Assembly (NCBI RefSeq): GCF_001676615.1
Contig: NZ_LYXZ01000017.1
Location: 62,001 to 126,000, forward strand
DNA: 64,000 nucleotides
Source: Labrys sp. WJW
Lineage (GTDB): Bacteria > Pseudomonadota > Alphaproteobacteria > Rhizobiales > Labraceae
Direction of reading: 5' to 3'
Under the pieces are notes generated by a model, which saw only the letters and a list, made by a program, of their open reading frames with translations, ran no database searches and was not told the origin of the DNA. The position numbers and the translations under genes were made by a program. Positions 25,865 through 36,886 of the stretch are shown here, piece by piece. The stretch's first letter is position 1; each line of letters begins with the position of its first letter.

Positions 25865-27094
25865 TTATTCCGCAGCGGCCCGCAGCCGGAAGGGCAGGTC
25901 AAGCTTGCGCCACACCGCCACCAGCGCCTTCGTCAGCTCGGCGATCAAGGCCTCGTCATGGAAAGGCGTCGGCGTGATGCGCAGGCGCTCGGTGCCGCGC
26001 GGCACGGTGGGATAGTTGATCGGCTGGATGTAGATGCCGTGCTCGGCGAGCAGCAGGTCGCTGGCCGCCTTGCAGCGTTCGGCATCGCCCACGATCACCG
26101 GCACGATATGGGTTTGCGAGATCGTCACCGGCAGGCCGGCATCCGCCAGCGCCGCCTTGGTGCGGGCCGCATTGGCCTGCTGGGCCGTGCGCTCGCTCGG
26201 CGAGGTCTTGAGGTGACGGACCGAAGCCTGCGCCGCTGCCGCCACCGCCGGCGGCAGCGCCGAGGTAAAGATGAAGCCCGGCGCGTGCGAGCGCACGGCG
26301 TCGACGATGGGCGTGTCCGCAGCGATATAGCCGCCGAGCGTGCCGAAAGCCTTGGCGAGCGTGCCCTCGATCACGTCGATACGTCCCATCTCGCCGTCAC
26401 GCTCGGCGATGCCACCGCCGCGCGCGCCATACATGCCGACGGCATGGACTTCGTCGAGATAGGTCATGGCATTGTAGCGCTCGGCCAGATCGCAAATCCG
26501 TCCGATCGGTGCGATGTCGCCATCCATGGAATAGACGCTCTCGAAGGCGATCAGCTTGGGACGCTCCTTGCCGGCCTTGCGCAGGAGATCCTCGAGATGT
26601 TCGAGATCGTTGTGGCGGAAGATCGCCTTCTCGCGGCCGGACTGGCGCACGCCTTCGATCATCGAATTGTGGTTGAGCTGGTCGGACAGGATCAGGCCGT
26701 CGGGCAGCAGCCGGCCGATGGTGGAGATACCGGTCTGGTTGGACACATAGCCGGAGGTGAAGACCAGCGCTGCCGGCTTGCCGTGAAGATCGGCGAGCTC
26801 GTTCTCCAGCGTCACCACCTGATGGCTGTTGCCCGAGATGTTGCGGGTGCCACCGGCGCCGACGCCGAGCTGCTGGGCGGCTTCCACCATCGCCGCGATC
26901 GAGGCGGGATGCTGGCCCATGCCGAGATAATCGTTCGAGCACCACACCACGATCTCGCGCGGGCCATCGGGCGCATGCCACAGGGCATGGGGAAAACGCC
27001 CCGCGATCCGTTCGATGTCGGCGAAGACACGATAGCGCTTCTCGCGCCGGAGAGCGTCGACGGCCGTTTCGAAAATCGCAGTATAGTTCATCAT
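25865..27094 (-). CDS. hemA: 5-aminolevulinate synthase
   Basis: The product is 409 aa, full length. It is a PLP alpha-oxoamine synthase that condenses glycine and succinyl-CoA (C4/Shemin route), the first step of haem and tetrapyrrole synthesis in alphaproteobacteria. Visible features are [50 protein letters not shown] and the PLP lysine in [17 protein letters not shown] allows two adjacent starts. It is monocistronic, with 478 bp free upstream. Confidence 0.97.
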   Translation of the reverse strand: MMNYTAIFETAVDALRREKRYRVFADIERIAGRFPHALWHAPDGPREIVVWCSNDYLGMGQHPASIAAMVEAAQQLGVGAGGTRNISGNSHQVVTLENELADLHGKPAALVFTSGYVSNQTGISTIGRLLPDGLILSDQLNHNSMIEGVRQSGREKAIFRHNDLEHLEDLLRKAGKERPKLIAFESVYSMDGDIAPIGRICDLAERYNAMTYLDEVHAVGMYGARGGGIAERDGEMGRIDVIEGTLAKAFGTLGGYIAADTPIVDAVRSHAPGFIFTSALPPAVAAAAQASVRHLKTSPSERTAQQANAARTKAALADAGLPVTISQTHIVPVIVGDAERCKAASDLLLAEHGIYIQPINYPTVPRGTERLRITPTPFHDEALIAELTKALVAVWRKLDLPFRLRAAAE

Positions 27095-27572
27095 CTCAAC
27101 CCAAACTCGCCTTCGGCCGGCCTTGGCCGGCGACGGTCAATATCCGGCGTTGCCGGCCCCAAGAGGCCGTCGCTCGCTTCGAATTCTTCCAATCTGGCTC
27201 AGTCATAACCCGGATTTCGGGCCGATGCACCATGATGGACAGTAAAGACGGCGATTGGTCGCGGGTCCCTGCGCTTTCGCACGCAACGCAACCTCACGAC
27301 GCAAAATTAAGACAAAGGTGCCGGGCCGTCTTCCTCCGATTGCTGGAAAGTGCTTCCGGCAGGAGTGAGAACGGGTCGAAGACAAAGAAATATTTTCGGC
27401 GCCCGATGGACGATTCACCCCCATCCTTATTAATGAAAGGAAACAAGATTTCCTGATGCACAGCGGTTACTCCCGTGTTCCTCCCCACTATCGAGACCCG
27501 TGAAGTTCGCGAAAGGGATGGCGTTGTCGCCAAGCCCGACTTCCCGGCAAAACTCCAAGGGCCGGTGCGGCC
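27095..27572. other. 478-bp intergenic region between hemA and the EamA transporter gene
   Basis: It should hold the divergent promoters of hemA and the transporter gene. I see no convincing gene, terminator or named motif; the short plus-strand frame at 27232-27456 has no ribosome site. Confidence 0.4.
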
Positions 27573-28451
27573 ATGAGGAACGAGGCTTCGCTGCGCCCCA
27601 TCCTGATGTCGGGGCTGGGGGTCACCTTCCTGGCCTTTCTCGACACCGGCATGAAGGTGATCTCGACCACCTATCCCCTCATGCAGGCCATCACCATGCG
27701 CTACGGCGCCGGCGCCGTGATCGCGCTGGTGATCTACTTTCTCTTCGCCAAGGGCTGGCCAAGTCCCGCCGCCTTCAAGCGCAATGCCCTGCGTGCCGTG
27801 GTGGTGCTGGCGACGGCGGCCTGCTTCTTCACGGCGATTTCGCGGTTGCCTCTGGTCGAGGCGATCACCCTCACCTTCCTCGCCCCGCTGCTGATGGCGG
27901 TGCTGGGACGCATCATCCTGAAGGAGGCGATCGCCGTGCGGGCTCTGGTCGCCATCCTGGTCGGCTTTGCCGGCGTGCTGGTGATCGCGCGCGGCCAGGA
28001 AGCCAGCGGGGCCCACGCCTTCGATGTGATCGGCCTGATGGCGGCGCTCGGCTGCGCCTTCTTCTATGCCCTGTCCATGGTGCTGATGCGCCAGCAGTCG
28101 AGCCAGGATTCGACATTGACCATCGTGCTGCTCTCCAACTGCTTCGCCTTCCTGTTCGTGCTGCCGGCCGGCGCGTGGCAATGGCAGCCGGTCAAGCTCG
28201 AGCATTGGCTGATCACCGCCACGGTCGGCCTGTTCGGCACTTTCGGGCATCTGTGCCTGGCCTGGGCCTATGCACGCGGCCATGCCGCACGCCTGGGCAT
28301 CATGGAATACACCGCCTTCGTCTGGGCAATGATCTTCGGCTACTATATCTTCGCCGAAGTGCCGACGAACTGGACGCTCGCAGGTGCTACGCTGATCATG
28401 GCAGCCTGTCTCTTCGCCACTTTCAGCGCTCCGCGGGCCCGGCCGGCCTGA
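27573..28451 (+). CDS. EamA/DMT-superfamily transporter
   Basis: The product is 292 aa with ten predicted membrane helices in two EamA repeats (about 10-140 and 155-285). Examples are VTFLAFLDTGMKVISTTYPL, ITLTFLAPLLMAVLGRIIL and LGIMEYTAFVWAMIFGYYIF with the family's conserved Pro (LAPLL). It is an inner-membrane metabolite exporter or importer with unknown substrate, alone between hemA and groESL. Confidence 0.92.
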   Translation: MRNEASLRPILMSGLGVTFLAFLDTGMKVISTTYPLMQAITMRYGAGAVIALVIYFLFAKGWPSPAAFKRNALRAVVVLATAACFFTAISRLPLVEAITLTFLAPLLMAVLGRIILKEAIAVRALVAILVGFAGVLVIARGQEASGAHAFDVIGLMAALGCAFFYALSMVLMRQQSSQDSTLTIVLLSNCFAFLFVLPAGAWQWQPVKLEHWLITATVGLFGTFGHLCLAWAYARGHAARLGIMEYTAFVWAMIFGYYIFAEVPTNWTLAGATLIMAACLFATFSAPRARPA

Positions 28452-28524
28452 GATCGGGCCGGGATTCGCCCCCGGCCCCATTCACCAAATTCACTTTGGT
28501 CGAAATTGTTTGCAGGGGCGCTCC

Positions 28525-28553
28525 TTGACAGTCCGCGGGGGCCTGACTAAATC
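28525..28553 (+). promoter_or_regulatory. groESL promoter
   Basis: A perfect TTGACA (28525-28530) and TAAATC after 17 bp, placed immediately upstream of the CIRCE operator, as in HrcA-controlled groESL operons. Confidence 0.7.
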
Positions 28554-28564
28554 CGGGTCAGTCG

Positions 28565-28591
28565 TTAGCACTCACCTCTGCTGAGTGCTAA
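28565..28591. promoter_or_regulatory. CIRCE operator (HrcA binding site)
   Basis: TTAGCACTC-N9-GAGTGCTAA, an exact match to the CIRCE inverted repeat. HrcA bound here represses groESL until heat shock. Confidence 0.97.
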
Positions 28592-28659
28592 CGGTCTATC
28601 ATAAAATCCCTTCGATGTGGACCAAGGGGCCAAGCCCCTCGCACAAGAGGAAGACAACC

Positions 28660-30629
<1,970 letters not shown>

Positions 30630-30659
30630 GAAGTCCAGCCAACCGGCTGATTATGAGAG

Positions 30660-30689
30660 GGCGGTGCCGCAAGGCGCCGCCTTTTTTCT
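30660..30689 (+). terminator. Rho-independent terminator of groESL
   Basis: GGCGGTGCC-GCAA-GGCGCCGCC (one G-U pair) followed by TTTTTTCTT, 31 nt after the groEL stop. Confidence 0.92.
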
Positions 30690-30858
30690 TTGCCTAAGCA
30701 AGCCGATCGAGAGCCGCTCTTGAACCGGCGTGCGGGGAGATTAAGTCTGGGAGATATTCTGTCTTTTTCCTGCCGTCCCTGCACACCTCCAATTCCTTTC
30801 CGGACACTGGTTGTCCCTAAAGAATTGACCTCGCCGCTCTCCAATTGCATGAAGGCTC

Positions 30859-32703
30859 ATGGAACATTCCAACGCCAGTTTTCTCCCCAGCCTTCTGCTC
30901 TTCCTGGGTGCCGCCGTCATCGCGGTTCCCATCTTCAAGCGCATCGGTTTCGGCGCCATTCTCGGCTATCTGATCGCCGGGCTCGCGATCGGCCCATCGG
31001 GCTTCGCGCTGTTCACCGATACCGTCACCATCCAGCATATCGGCGAGATCGGCATCGTCCTCCTGCTCTTCGTGATCGGGCTCGAGCTGCAGCTCTCGCG
31101 CCTGCTCGCCATGCGCAAGGACATTTTCGGCCTCGGTGGCCTGCAGCTCGTGGTCTGCGCCCTGGTGATCGGCGGCATCGCCCATGCACTCGGCCTGTCG
31201 GTGATGGGGGCAGCACTCACCGGCATTGCCCTCGCCCTCTCCGCCACCGCCATTGCCCTGCAGGTCCTGGGTGAGCGCGGCGAATTGCAGGCGCCCTATG
31301 GCCAGCGCAGTTTCGCGGTCCTGCTGTTCCAGGACATGTCGGTGGTGCCGATCCTGGCCTTGATTCCGCTTTTCGCCGTCGAAGCCGCCCATGCGGCCAG
31401 TGAGGGCGGCGGCTGGGCCCGCACCGGCATCATGATCGGCTCGATCGCCGTGGTGGTGCTGGCGGGGCGTTATCTGCTCAACCCGCTGTTCCGCATCCTC
31501 GCTACCACCGACGCCCGCGAGGTGATGACAGCCGCCGCTCTTCTGCTGGTGCTCGGCACCGCCCTCCTGATGCAATGGGCCGGCATGTCGATGGCCCTCG
31601 GCGCCTTCCTCGCCGGCGTGCTGCTGGCCGAATCGAATTTCCGCCACGAACTCGAGGCCGACATCGAGCCCTTCCGCGGGCTGCTGCTCGGCCTGTTCTT
31701 CATGAGCGTGGGCATGGATATCAACGGTGCGCTGGTGCTGCAGCACTGGCTGGCCCTGATCATCGCGGCCCTTGGCCTGATCCTGGTCAAATCCGTCTCG
31801 GTCGCCGCCGTCTTCCGCCTCACCGGCTCCACCAAGCTCGATGCCATCCGCTCCGGCATCCTGCTTTCGCCGGCCGGCGAATTTGCCTTCGTCCTGATCC
31901 CGCTCGGGCTGTCCTATGGCTTCCTCCAGGGTGAGCAGGCCGGCTTCGTCAAGGCGTTGGCGGCCTTCACCATGCTGTTCGGCCCGCTGATCGCGGCCGG
32001 CTCCGAGCGCCTGCTCACCCGCTTCGCGCCGGCGGAGCTGACCCGGGAAGAGGATTATTCCGACGCCCATGGCAAGGCCCTGGTCATCGGCTTCGGCCGC
32101 TTCGGCCAGGTCGTCTCGCAGGTCCTGCGCACCGCCGACATCGAGACGACCATCATCGACAAGGATGTCGAGATGATCGACGTCGCCGCCCGCTTCGGCG
32201 CCAAGGTCTATTTCGGCGATGGCGGCCGGCTGGACGTGCTGCGTGCGGCCGGCGCCGGCGAGGCCCGCGTGATCTGCGTGGCGATCGACGACCGTGCCAC
32301 GGCGGTGAAGATCGTCGAGATGGTCAAGGCCGAGTTTCCGCTCACCGAGGTCTATTCCCGCGCCTATGACCGCCAGCACGTGCTGGCCCTGCTGAGCGCC
32401 GGCGTCGACTTCCACATGCGCGAGACCTATGAGAGCGCCCTCGCCTTCGGGCGATCGACCCTGGAAGCCCTCGGTGTCGACAATCTCGAGGCCGAGGAGA
32501 TCATCGAGGACGTGCGCGACCGGGATGCAAGGCGCATCGTGGCGCAGCAGCAGGGCGGCATCTATGCCGGCATGGACCTGGTCAATTCCAAGCGCCTGAT
32601 GAAGCCCGAGCCGCTGGAGCGCCCGGACACCGTCGGTGTCACCCTGAACAAGGAAGCCATCGACGCGGCCGAGGAGGCGAAGGAAGAGGAAGAGACCGGC
32701 TGA
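30859..32703 (+). CDS. Monovalent cation:proton antiporter, CPA2/KefB-KefC type
   Basis: The product is 614 aa. Residues 1-390 form about 12 membrane helices of a Na+/H+-exchanger domain (RIGFGAILGYLIAGLAIGPSG, LLLFVIGLELQ, ALSATAIALQVL, GAFLAGVLLAES). A TrkA-N/RCK nucleotide-binding domain follows near 405-520 (VIGFGRFGQVVSQVL, CVAIDD), and the product ends in an acidic Glu/Ala tail. The architecture is that of glutathione-gated K+ efflux systems. No KefF/KefG ancillary gene is adjacent, so gating by glutathione adducts is uncertain. Confidence 0.93.
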   Translation: MEHSNASFLPSLLLFLGAAVIAVPIFKRIGFGAILGYLIAGLAIGPSGFALFTDTVTIQHIGEIGIVLLLFVIGLELQLSRLLAMRKDIFGLGGLQLVVCALVIGGIAHALGLSVMGAALTGIALALSATAIALQVLGERGELQAPYGQRSFAVLLFQDMSVVPILALIPLFAVEAAHAASEGGGWARTGIMIGSIAVVVLAGRYLLNPLFRILATTDAREVMTAAALLLVLGTALLMQWAGMSMALGAFLAGVLLAESNFRHELEADIEPFRGLLLGLFFMSVGMDINGALVLQHWLALIIAALGLILVKSVSVAAVFRLTGSTKLDAIRSGILLSPAGEFAFVLIPLGLSYGFLQGEQAGFVKALAAFTMLFGPLIAAGSERLLTRFAPAELTREEDYSDAHGKALVIGFGRFGQVVSQVLRTADIETTIIDKDVEMIDVAARFGAKVYFGDGGRLDVLRAAGAGEARVICVAIDDRATAVKIVEMVKAEFPLTEVYSRAYDRQHVLALLSAGVDFHMRETYESALAFGRSTLEALGVDNLEAEEIIEDVRDRDARRIVAQQQGGIYAGMDLVNSKRLMKPEPLERPDTVGVTLNKEAIDAAEEAKEEEETG

Positions 32704-32730
32704 GGGCCCTGTCCTCAAACCGGCCTCTCC

Positions 32731-32834
32731 TAGAGCAAAGTGCGGCTTCTCCGAACCGCACTTTGCTCTAGCTCCTTGTTCCGACACGCTTTTGCGATTC
32801 TCGGTGATGCCGAGAAATCACAAAACTCTATAGG
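32731..32834 (+). repeat. Dispersed 100-bp element R2, copy a
   Basis: Begins with a 16-bp hairpin (AGAGCAAAGTGCGG ... CCGCACTTTGCTCT), continues with CTCCTTGTTCCGACACG, and ends with a second, weaker TTGCGATT / AAATCACAA hairpin and CTATAG. Other copies lie at 36872 (inverted), 47036, 53175 and 61710. It lies between the convergent antiporter and SnoaL-like genes. Confidence 0.85.
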
Positions 32835-32894
32835 CGAGCTGCCCAACGCAGTTTCGCCGCGCAAGCCTGTCTCCCTCGATTCTTGTGGCGATCG

Positions 32895-33308
32895 TCAGGC
32901 GGCCAGGCCCATGGCCTTGGCTGCCATATGGGTATCGCAGAATTGCAGGAACTGCTTGATCCTGCCGTCGGCGATCTCCAACAGATCCAGCGTCTCCGTG
33001 TCGAAGCGCTGCCCGGTCGGCACGAACAGCATGGTGCCCTTGGCGTGCACGGCAACGCGATCGCCGTCCACCAGGATGGCGTCGATGCGGTAGTCCGTCC
33101 AATCCCAGACATCCACCAATTTGCGCATCGCCTGCCGCAAATTATCCTGCCCCCGGACCTCGGTCGTCAGGATACCCAGCACCTCATCGCCCGCGAGCCG
33201 AAAGCTCGGATCAGACCCGAAACATTGCATGATGCCGTCCAAATCGCCGGCGCTGCGCCGCTCATAGGCCCGGCGCACCAGCTCTTCCATGCTTGCCCGA
33301 TCACTCAT
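32895..33308 (-). CDS. SnoaL/NTF2-like small protein
   Basis: The product is 137 aa from the ATG at 33308 with GGAGGG upstream. The NTF2-like cone fold is suggested by MEELVRRAYERRSAGDLDGI, FRLAGDEVLGI, DNLRQAMRKLVDVWDW, VHAKGTMLFVPTGQRFDTET and IADGRIKQFLQFCDTHMAAK. Members are enzymes (isomerases, hydrolases) or ligand-binding proteins; no catalytic pair can be assigned. It is divergent from the enamidase gene and shares its control region, so it may belong to the same pathway. Confidence 0.8.
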   Translation of the reverse strand: MSDRASMEELVRRAYERRSAGDLDGIMQCFGSDPSFRLAGDEVLGILTTEVRGQDNLRQAMRKLVDVWDWTDYRIDAILVDGDRVAVHAKGTMLFVPTGQRFDTETLDLLEIADGRIKQFLQFCDTHMAAKAMGLAA

Positions 33309-33460
33309 GACGTTTCCCTCCAGCCGCATCTTGCCTCGATGCAGGAGCCGAACGATGCGGACGCCGCTAGAATACGCCTGCGCCGGCATCGGCCAAAGCG
33401 ACGCTTTCGGTGGCAGGCGATCGACAGGTTGTCGCCTCATCGGCCCTTGAGCTGTTCAAA

Positions 33461-33484
33461 ATTGTTTGTAGACTAACGATCTCA
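33461..33484. promoter_or_regulatory. Putative operator 1 (TTTGT-AG-ACTAA)
   Basis: TTTGTAGACTAA (33465-33476), an inverted repeat with one mismatch, ends 29 nt before the enamidase ATG in the divergent region shared with the SnoaL-like gene. The flanks (ATTG before, CGATCTCA after) also match operator 2 before the molybdenum hydroxylase genes. Spacing and form suit a GntR/FCD-type regulator, but no regulator gene is adjacent. Confidence 0.55.
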
Positions 33485-33505
33485 AACCATCGGGAGGAGC
33501 GCATC

Positions 33506-34705
33506 ATGGCGCATGAGGAAGCTAGGGACGGCGGGGCCAATGACAAGCTCGTCATTCGCAATATCGGCCTGCTCTTGAGCGGCGACATCGCCAATCCCAT
33601 CCTCGATGCCGACACGATCGTGGCGGTCGGCGGCCGCATCACCGCCATCGGCAGGCAAAAGGATCTCGATCTTTCCGGTGCCACCAGCGTGATCGACGCC
33701 TCCGGCACAGCCGTCACGCCGGGCCTGATCGACAGCCATGTCCATCCCGTCGCCGGCGACTGGACGCCCCGGCAGAACCAGCTCGGCTGGATCGAATCGA
33801 ACCTCCATGGCGGCGTCACCACCATGATCTCGGCCGGCGAGGTGCACACGCCCGGCCGGCCGCGCGACGTCACCGGCCTCAAGGCCATGGCGATCTACGC
33901 CCAGCGTACCTTCTCCGCCTTCCGGCCCAGCGGCGTGAAGATCCATGCCGGCGCGCCGGTGATCGAACCCGACATGGTGGAGGACGACTTCAGGGAACTC
34001 GCCGCCGCCGGCGTCAAGCTGCTCGGCGAGGTCGGCCTCGGCGGCGTCAAGGACGGCTCCACGGCGCGCAAGATGGTGAGCTGGGCCCGCAAATACGGCA
34101 TCCAGTCGACCATCCATACCGGCGGCCCCTCGATCCCCGGCTCAGGCCTGATCGACAAGGACGTCGTGCTGGAAGCCGATACCGACGTCGTCGGCCATAT
34201 CAATGGCGGGCATACCGCCCTGCCCCTCGACCAGATCCGCTGCATCTGCGAGGGCTGCGGCCGCGGCCTCGAACTGGTGCACAACGGCAATGAACGGGCC
34301 GCGCTTTATACGCTGCGCACCGCGCGCGAGATGAACCAGCTCGAACGCGTCATCCTCGGCACGGACGCTCCGGCCGGATCGGGCGTGCAGCCGCTCGGCA
34401 TCCTGCGCATGGTCTCGATGCTGTCCTCGCTCGGCGACGTGCCGGCGGAGATCGCCCTGTGCTTTGCCACCGGCAACACCGCCCGCATGCGCTCGCTCGA
34501 CTGCGGATTGATCGAAGTCGGCCGTGCCGCCGATTTCGTGCTGATGGACAAGGCCCAGCATTCGGCAGGCAAGAACCTGCTCGAGAGCATCGAGTTCGGA
34601 GACCTGCCCGGCATCGGCATGACGGTGATCGATGGCGTGGTGCGCACCCAGCGCAGCCGCAACACGCCGCCTGCAACCAAGATGCCGGTGATCGTCGGGC
34701 CCTGA
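33506..34705 (+). CDS. Enamidase-like cyclic amidohydrolase
   Basis: The product is 399 aa from the ATG with GGGAGGAGC upstream. The amidohydrolase barrel has H78-V-H80 (metal), GPSIPGSG, GHINGGHTALP (H231) and LGTDAPAGSG (D287). The C-terminal SRNTPPA and the DAPAGSGVQPLGILRM block are close to Eubacterium barkeri enamidase, which opens 1,4,5,6-tetrahydro-6-oxonicotinate to 2-formylglutarate in reductive nicotinate breakdown; that similarity is from memory of the family. The molybdenum hydroxylase genes 1.3 kb downstream would provide the preceding ring hydroxylation. A 6-hydroxynicotinate reductase gene is not in the window, so the natural substrate may differ. Confidence 0.85.
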   Translation: MAHEEARDGGANDKLVIRNIGLLLSGDIANPILDADTIVAVGGRITAIGRQKDLDLSGATSVIDASGTAVTPGLIDSHVHPVAGDWTPRQNQLGWIESNLHGGVTTMISAGEVHTPGRPRDVTGLKAMAIYAQRTFSAFRPSGVKIHAGAPVIEPDMVEDDFRELAAAGVKLLGEVGLGGVKDGSTARKMVSWARKYGIQSTIHTGGPSIPGSGLIDKDVVLEADTDVVGHINGGHTALPLDQIRCICEGCGRGLELVHNGNERAALYTLRTAREMNQLERVILGTDAPAGSGVQPLGILRMVSMLSSLGDVPAEIALCFATGNTARMRSLDCGLIEVGRAADFVLMDKAQHSAGKNLLESIEFGDLPGIGMTVIDGVVRTQRSRNTPPATKMPVIVGP

Positions 34706-34978
34706 GGGTCCGCGTCGCGCGCCGGCGGAAGACCGCGGATCCTGTCACGGCCATGGCGACGCCAGCGACATGGCCCGCCTCAGCGTAACAGCAGCGCTTC
34801 CGCGGCAACAAGGGTGCCTCCAGTCACATAGGCGGTACGCAGCTACTGTGCTTGGCTGAGAGCCCGCGCGCCCTCGATGCCTGTATCCCCTTGCATCCCT
34901 GTTCCGGGGTCCCAGCGTGCCGTGTCGCGCAGCGGGCCAAGGACAGGAGAGAGCCTCATCGGCTCCAGGAGGGGTAAA

Positions 34979-35926
34979 ATGAAGCATGTCGGCACGATAT
35001 TCGCCATGGTCGCGCTGTTGGTGGGCGCGGCAGGACCTGCCCACGCGGCCGATCCCGAAACCTGCAGGGCGGTGCGGTTCTCCGATGTCGGCTGGACCGA
35101 CATCACCTCGACAACCGCCATCGCCTCGCTCATCCTCAAGGAACTGGGCTATAGGCCCGAGACGACCGTACTCTCCATCCCCGTCACCTATGCATCGATG
35201 AAGGCAAGGGATATCGACGTCTACCTCGGCGACTGGCAGCCGAGCATGGAAAACGATCGAAAGCCCTATCTGGAAGACAAGTCGATCGCGGTGATCGGCG
35301 CCAACCTGCCGGCGGGTGCGAAATACACCCTGGCCGTGCCCGAATACACCTATGATAAGGGCCTGCACGACTTCGCCGACATCGCCCGCTTCCGGGACAG
35401 CCTGCAGGGCAAGATCTATGGCATCGAACCCGGCAACAACGGCAATCGCCTCGTGCAAGGCCTGATCGATGCCGACAAGAACGGCCTGAAGGGTTTCCAG
35501 GTCGTCGAATCCTCCGAGCAGGGCATGCTGGCCCAGTTGCAAGGAGCCGTCGCACGCCGGGAAGACATGGTTTTCCTGGCCTGGGCGCCGCATCCCATGA
35601 ACGTCAACTTCAAGATCCGCTATCTTACGGGCGGTGATGACACGTTCGGGCCGGATTACGGCAAGGCCGTCGTCAACACCAATGTGCGGGCCGGCTGGGC
35701 CGAACAATGCGCGAATGCCGCCCGCTTCATCGCCAACCTGAAGTTCACGGTCGAACTCGAGAACCAGATGATGCAGATGATCACCGGCGACGGCCTGGAT
35801 GGCCCGGCGGCGGCGGAAAAATATCTCAAGGGCAATCCCGGCGTGCTGGAAACCTGGCTCACGGGCGTCACCACCTTCGACGGGCAAGCCGGATTGCCGG
35901 CTATCCGGAAAAGCCTCGGTTTGTAA
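34979..35926 (+). CDS. Choline/betaine-type ABC transporter substrate-binding protein (orphan)
   Basis: The product is 315 aa with a signal peptide (MKHVGTIFAMVALLVGAAGP, cleaved after AHA). The OpuAC/ChoX fold matches rhizobial ChoX along its length: VGWTDITSTTAIAS, LGDWQPSM, PEYTYDKG, YGIEPGNNG, ESSEQGML, AWAPHPMN and LTGGDD. The three Trp and one Tyr in these motifs correspond to the aromatic box that holds the trimethylammonium group in ChoX. No permease or ATPase gene is next to it. It lies between the enamidase and the Mo-hydroxylase genes, with an AGGAGGGG ribosome site of its own. The ligand is probably a quaternary ammonium compound. Confidence 0.9.
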   Translation: MKHVGTIFAMVALLVGAAGPAHAADPETCRAVRFSDVGWTDITSTTAIASLILKELGYRPETTVLSIPVTYASMKARDIDVYLGDWQPSMENDRKPYLEDKSIAVIGANLPAGAKYTLAVPEYTYDKGLHDFADIARFRDSLQGKIYGIEPGNNGNRLVQGLIDADKNGLKGFQVVESSEQGMLAQLQGAVARREDMVFLAWAPHPMNVNFKIRYLTGGDDTFGPDYGKAVVNTNVRAGWAEQCANAARFIANLKFTVELENQMMQMITGDGLDGPAAAEKYLKGNPGVLETWLTGVTTFDGQAGLPAIRKSLGL

Positions 35927-35977
35927 GGCCAGAGATCGACGGGCGGGCGCGCGGCACCCGCCCCCTTCAACCTTCAC

Positions 35978-36005
35978 TTGACAGACTCCGGGACCTCGAT
36001 AATTT
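35978..36005 (+). promoter_or_regulatory. Putative promoter of the molybdenum hydroxylase operon
   Basis: A perfect TTGACA (35978-35983) is followed by the only AT-rich stretch of the region (GATAATTT, 35998-36005). Spacing to a consensus -10 is 14-16 bp, a little short. Operator 2 begins one base later, so it would cover the start of transcription. Confidence 0.45.
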
Positions 36006-36006
36006 A

Positions 36007-36018
36007 TTAGTACACTAA
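36007..36018. promoter_or_regulatory. Putative operator 2 (TTAGT-AC-ACTAA)
   Basis: A perfect 5-bp inverted repeat with 2-bp spacer, ending 25 nt before the ATG of the FAD-subunit gene. It shares sequence and position with operator 1 at the enamidase gene (both continue ACTAAC-rATyTC), indicating a common regulator. Confidence 0.6.
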
Positions 36019-36043
36019 CAATTTCTCACTGCGCGAGGTGGGG

Positions 36044-36886
36044 ATGTATCTGCGCCCCAGAACGGTGGACGAAGCCTGCGAGGCCCTCGCAGCCGAACCT
36101 ATGCGCATTCTCGCCGGCGGCACCGACATCTTCCCCGCCCTGGGAGACCGGCCCCTCACCGGAGCCGTGCTCGACTTGTCCGCCATTGAAGGGCTGTCAG
36201 GCATCGCATTCGGTGTCGACATCATCCGCATCGGCGCCCGTACGACCTGGTCGGCCATCGCCAGGGCTGCGTTGCCGCCGGCTTTGCATGCCCTGCAGCA
36301 GGCCGCCCGCGAAGTGGGCGCCATCCAGATCCAGAACACGGGAACCATAGCCGGCAACCTGTGCAATGCCTCACCCGCGGCCGATGGCGTGCCGCCTCTG
36401 CTCGCACTCGATGCGCGCGTGGAATTGCGCTCGGCAAAGGGCACGCGCGAGCTCGCCCTGGCCGATTTCATCACGGGCTATCGCAGAACTGCCCGGCGCC
36501 CCGACGAATTGGTGAGCGCGATCCTGGTGCCGCGCAGCATCGATGCTGGCCGTTCGGCTTTCCTGAAGCTCGGGGCCCGCAAATATCTGGTCATCTCGAT
36601 TGCCATGGTGGCCGTCATCATTGCTTGCGACGATGATGGTATCATCCGCCAGGCGCGCATCGCCGTCGGCGCCTGTTCGGAAGTCGCCCAGCGCCTCACG
36701 GTCCTGGAGACGGCTCTGGTCGGCGCCAAGGCGAACCCTGGCCTCGGGGCGATGATCCAGCCTGAACATCTTGCCGGTCTTGCGCCGATCGACGATGTCA
36801 GGGCCAGCGCTGCGTATCGGCGCGACGCCGTCAGGACCTTGATCGCCCGTACGCTCGACGCGGCCTTGCAACAAAGCGTTTTGTGA
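36044..36886 (+). CDS. FAD-binding subunit of a molybdenum hydroxylase (YgfM/CoxM-like)
   Basis: The product is 280 aa from the ATG with GAGG upstream (a GTG two codons earlier is possible). The FAD-binding PCMH signature is present: RILAGGTDIFPAL and GTIAGNLCNASPAADG, followed by the CO-dehydrogenase flavoprotein C-terminal domain (KLGARKYLVISIAMVAV). It carries electrons from the FeS-Mo subunit (next gene) to the final acceptor. The last codons and stop (SVL, TGA) lie within an inverted copy of repeat R2, so the natural C-terminus may have been altered. The layout matches E. coli ygfM-xdhD. Confidence 0.92.
   Translation: MYLRPRTVDEACEALAAEPMRILAGGTDIFPALGDRPLTGAVLDLSAIEGLSGIAFGVDIIRIGARTTWSAIARAALPPALHALQQAAREVGAIQIQNTGTIAGNLCNASPAADGVPPLLALDARVELRSAKGTRELALADFITGYRRTARRPDELVSAILVPRSIDAGRSAFLKLGARKYLVISIAMVAVIIACDDDGIIRQARIAVGACSEVAQRLTVLETALVGAKANPGLGAMIQPEHLAGLAPIDDVRASAAYRRDAVRTLIARTLDAALQQSVL

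Noticed and set aside
25453..25977. 174-codon plus-strand frame before hemA
   Set aside because: Covers the paired-hairpin repeat and the antisense of hemA; no ribosome site and no family-like sequence.
27232..27456. 74-codon plus-strand frame between hemA and the EamA gene
   Set aside because: No ribosome site, no recognisable fold and not followed by a terminator; left as intergenic.
30817..32787. 656-codon minus-strand frame opposite the antiporter
   Set aside because: Antisense shadow rich in Glu/Gly/His without domains; it also runs through repeat R2 copy a.
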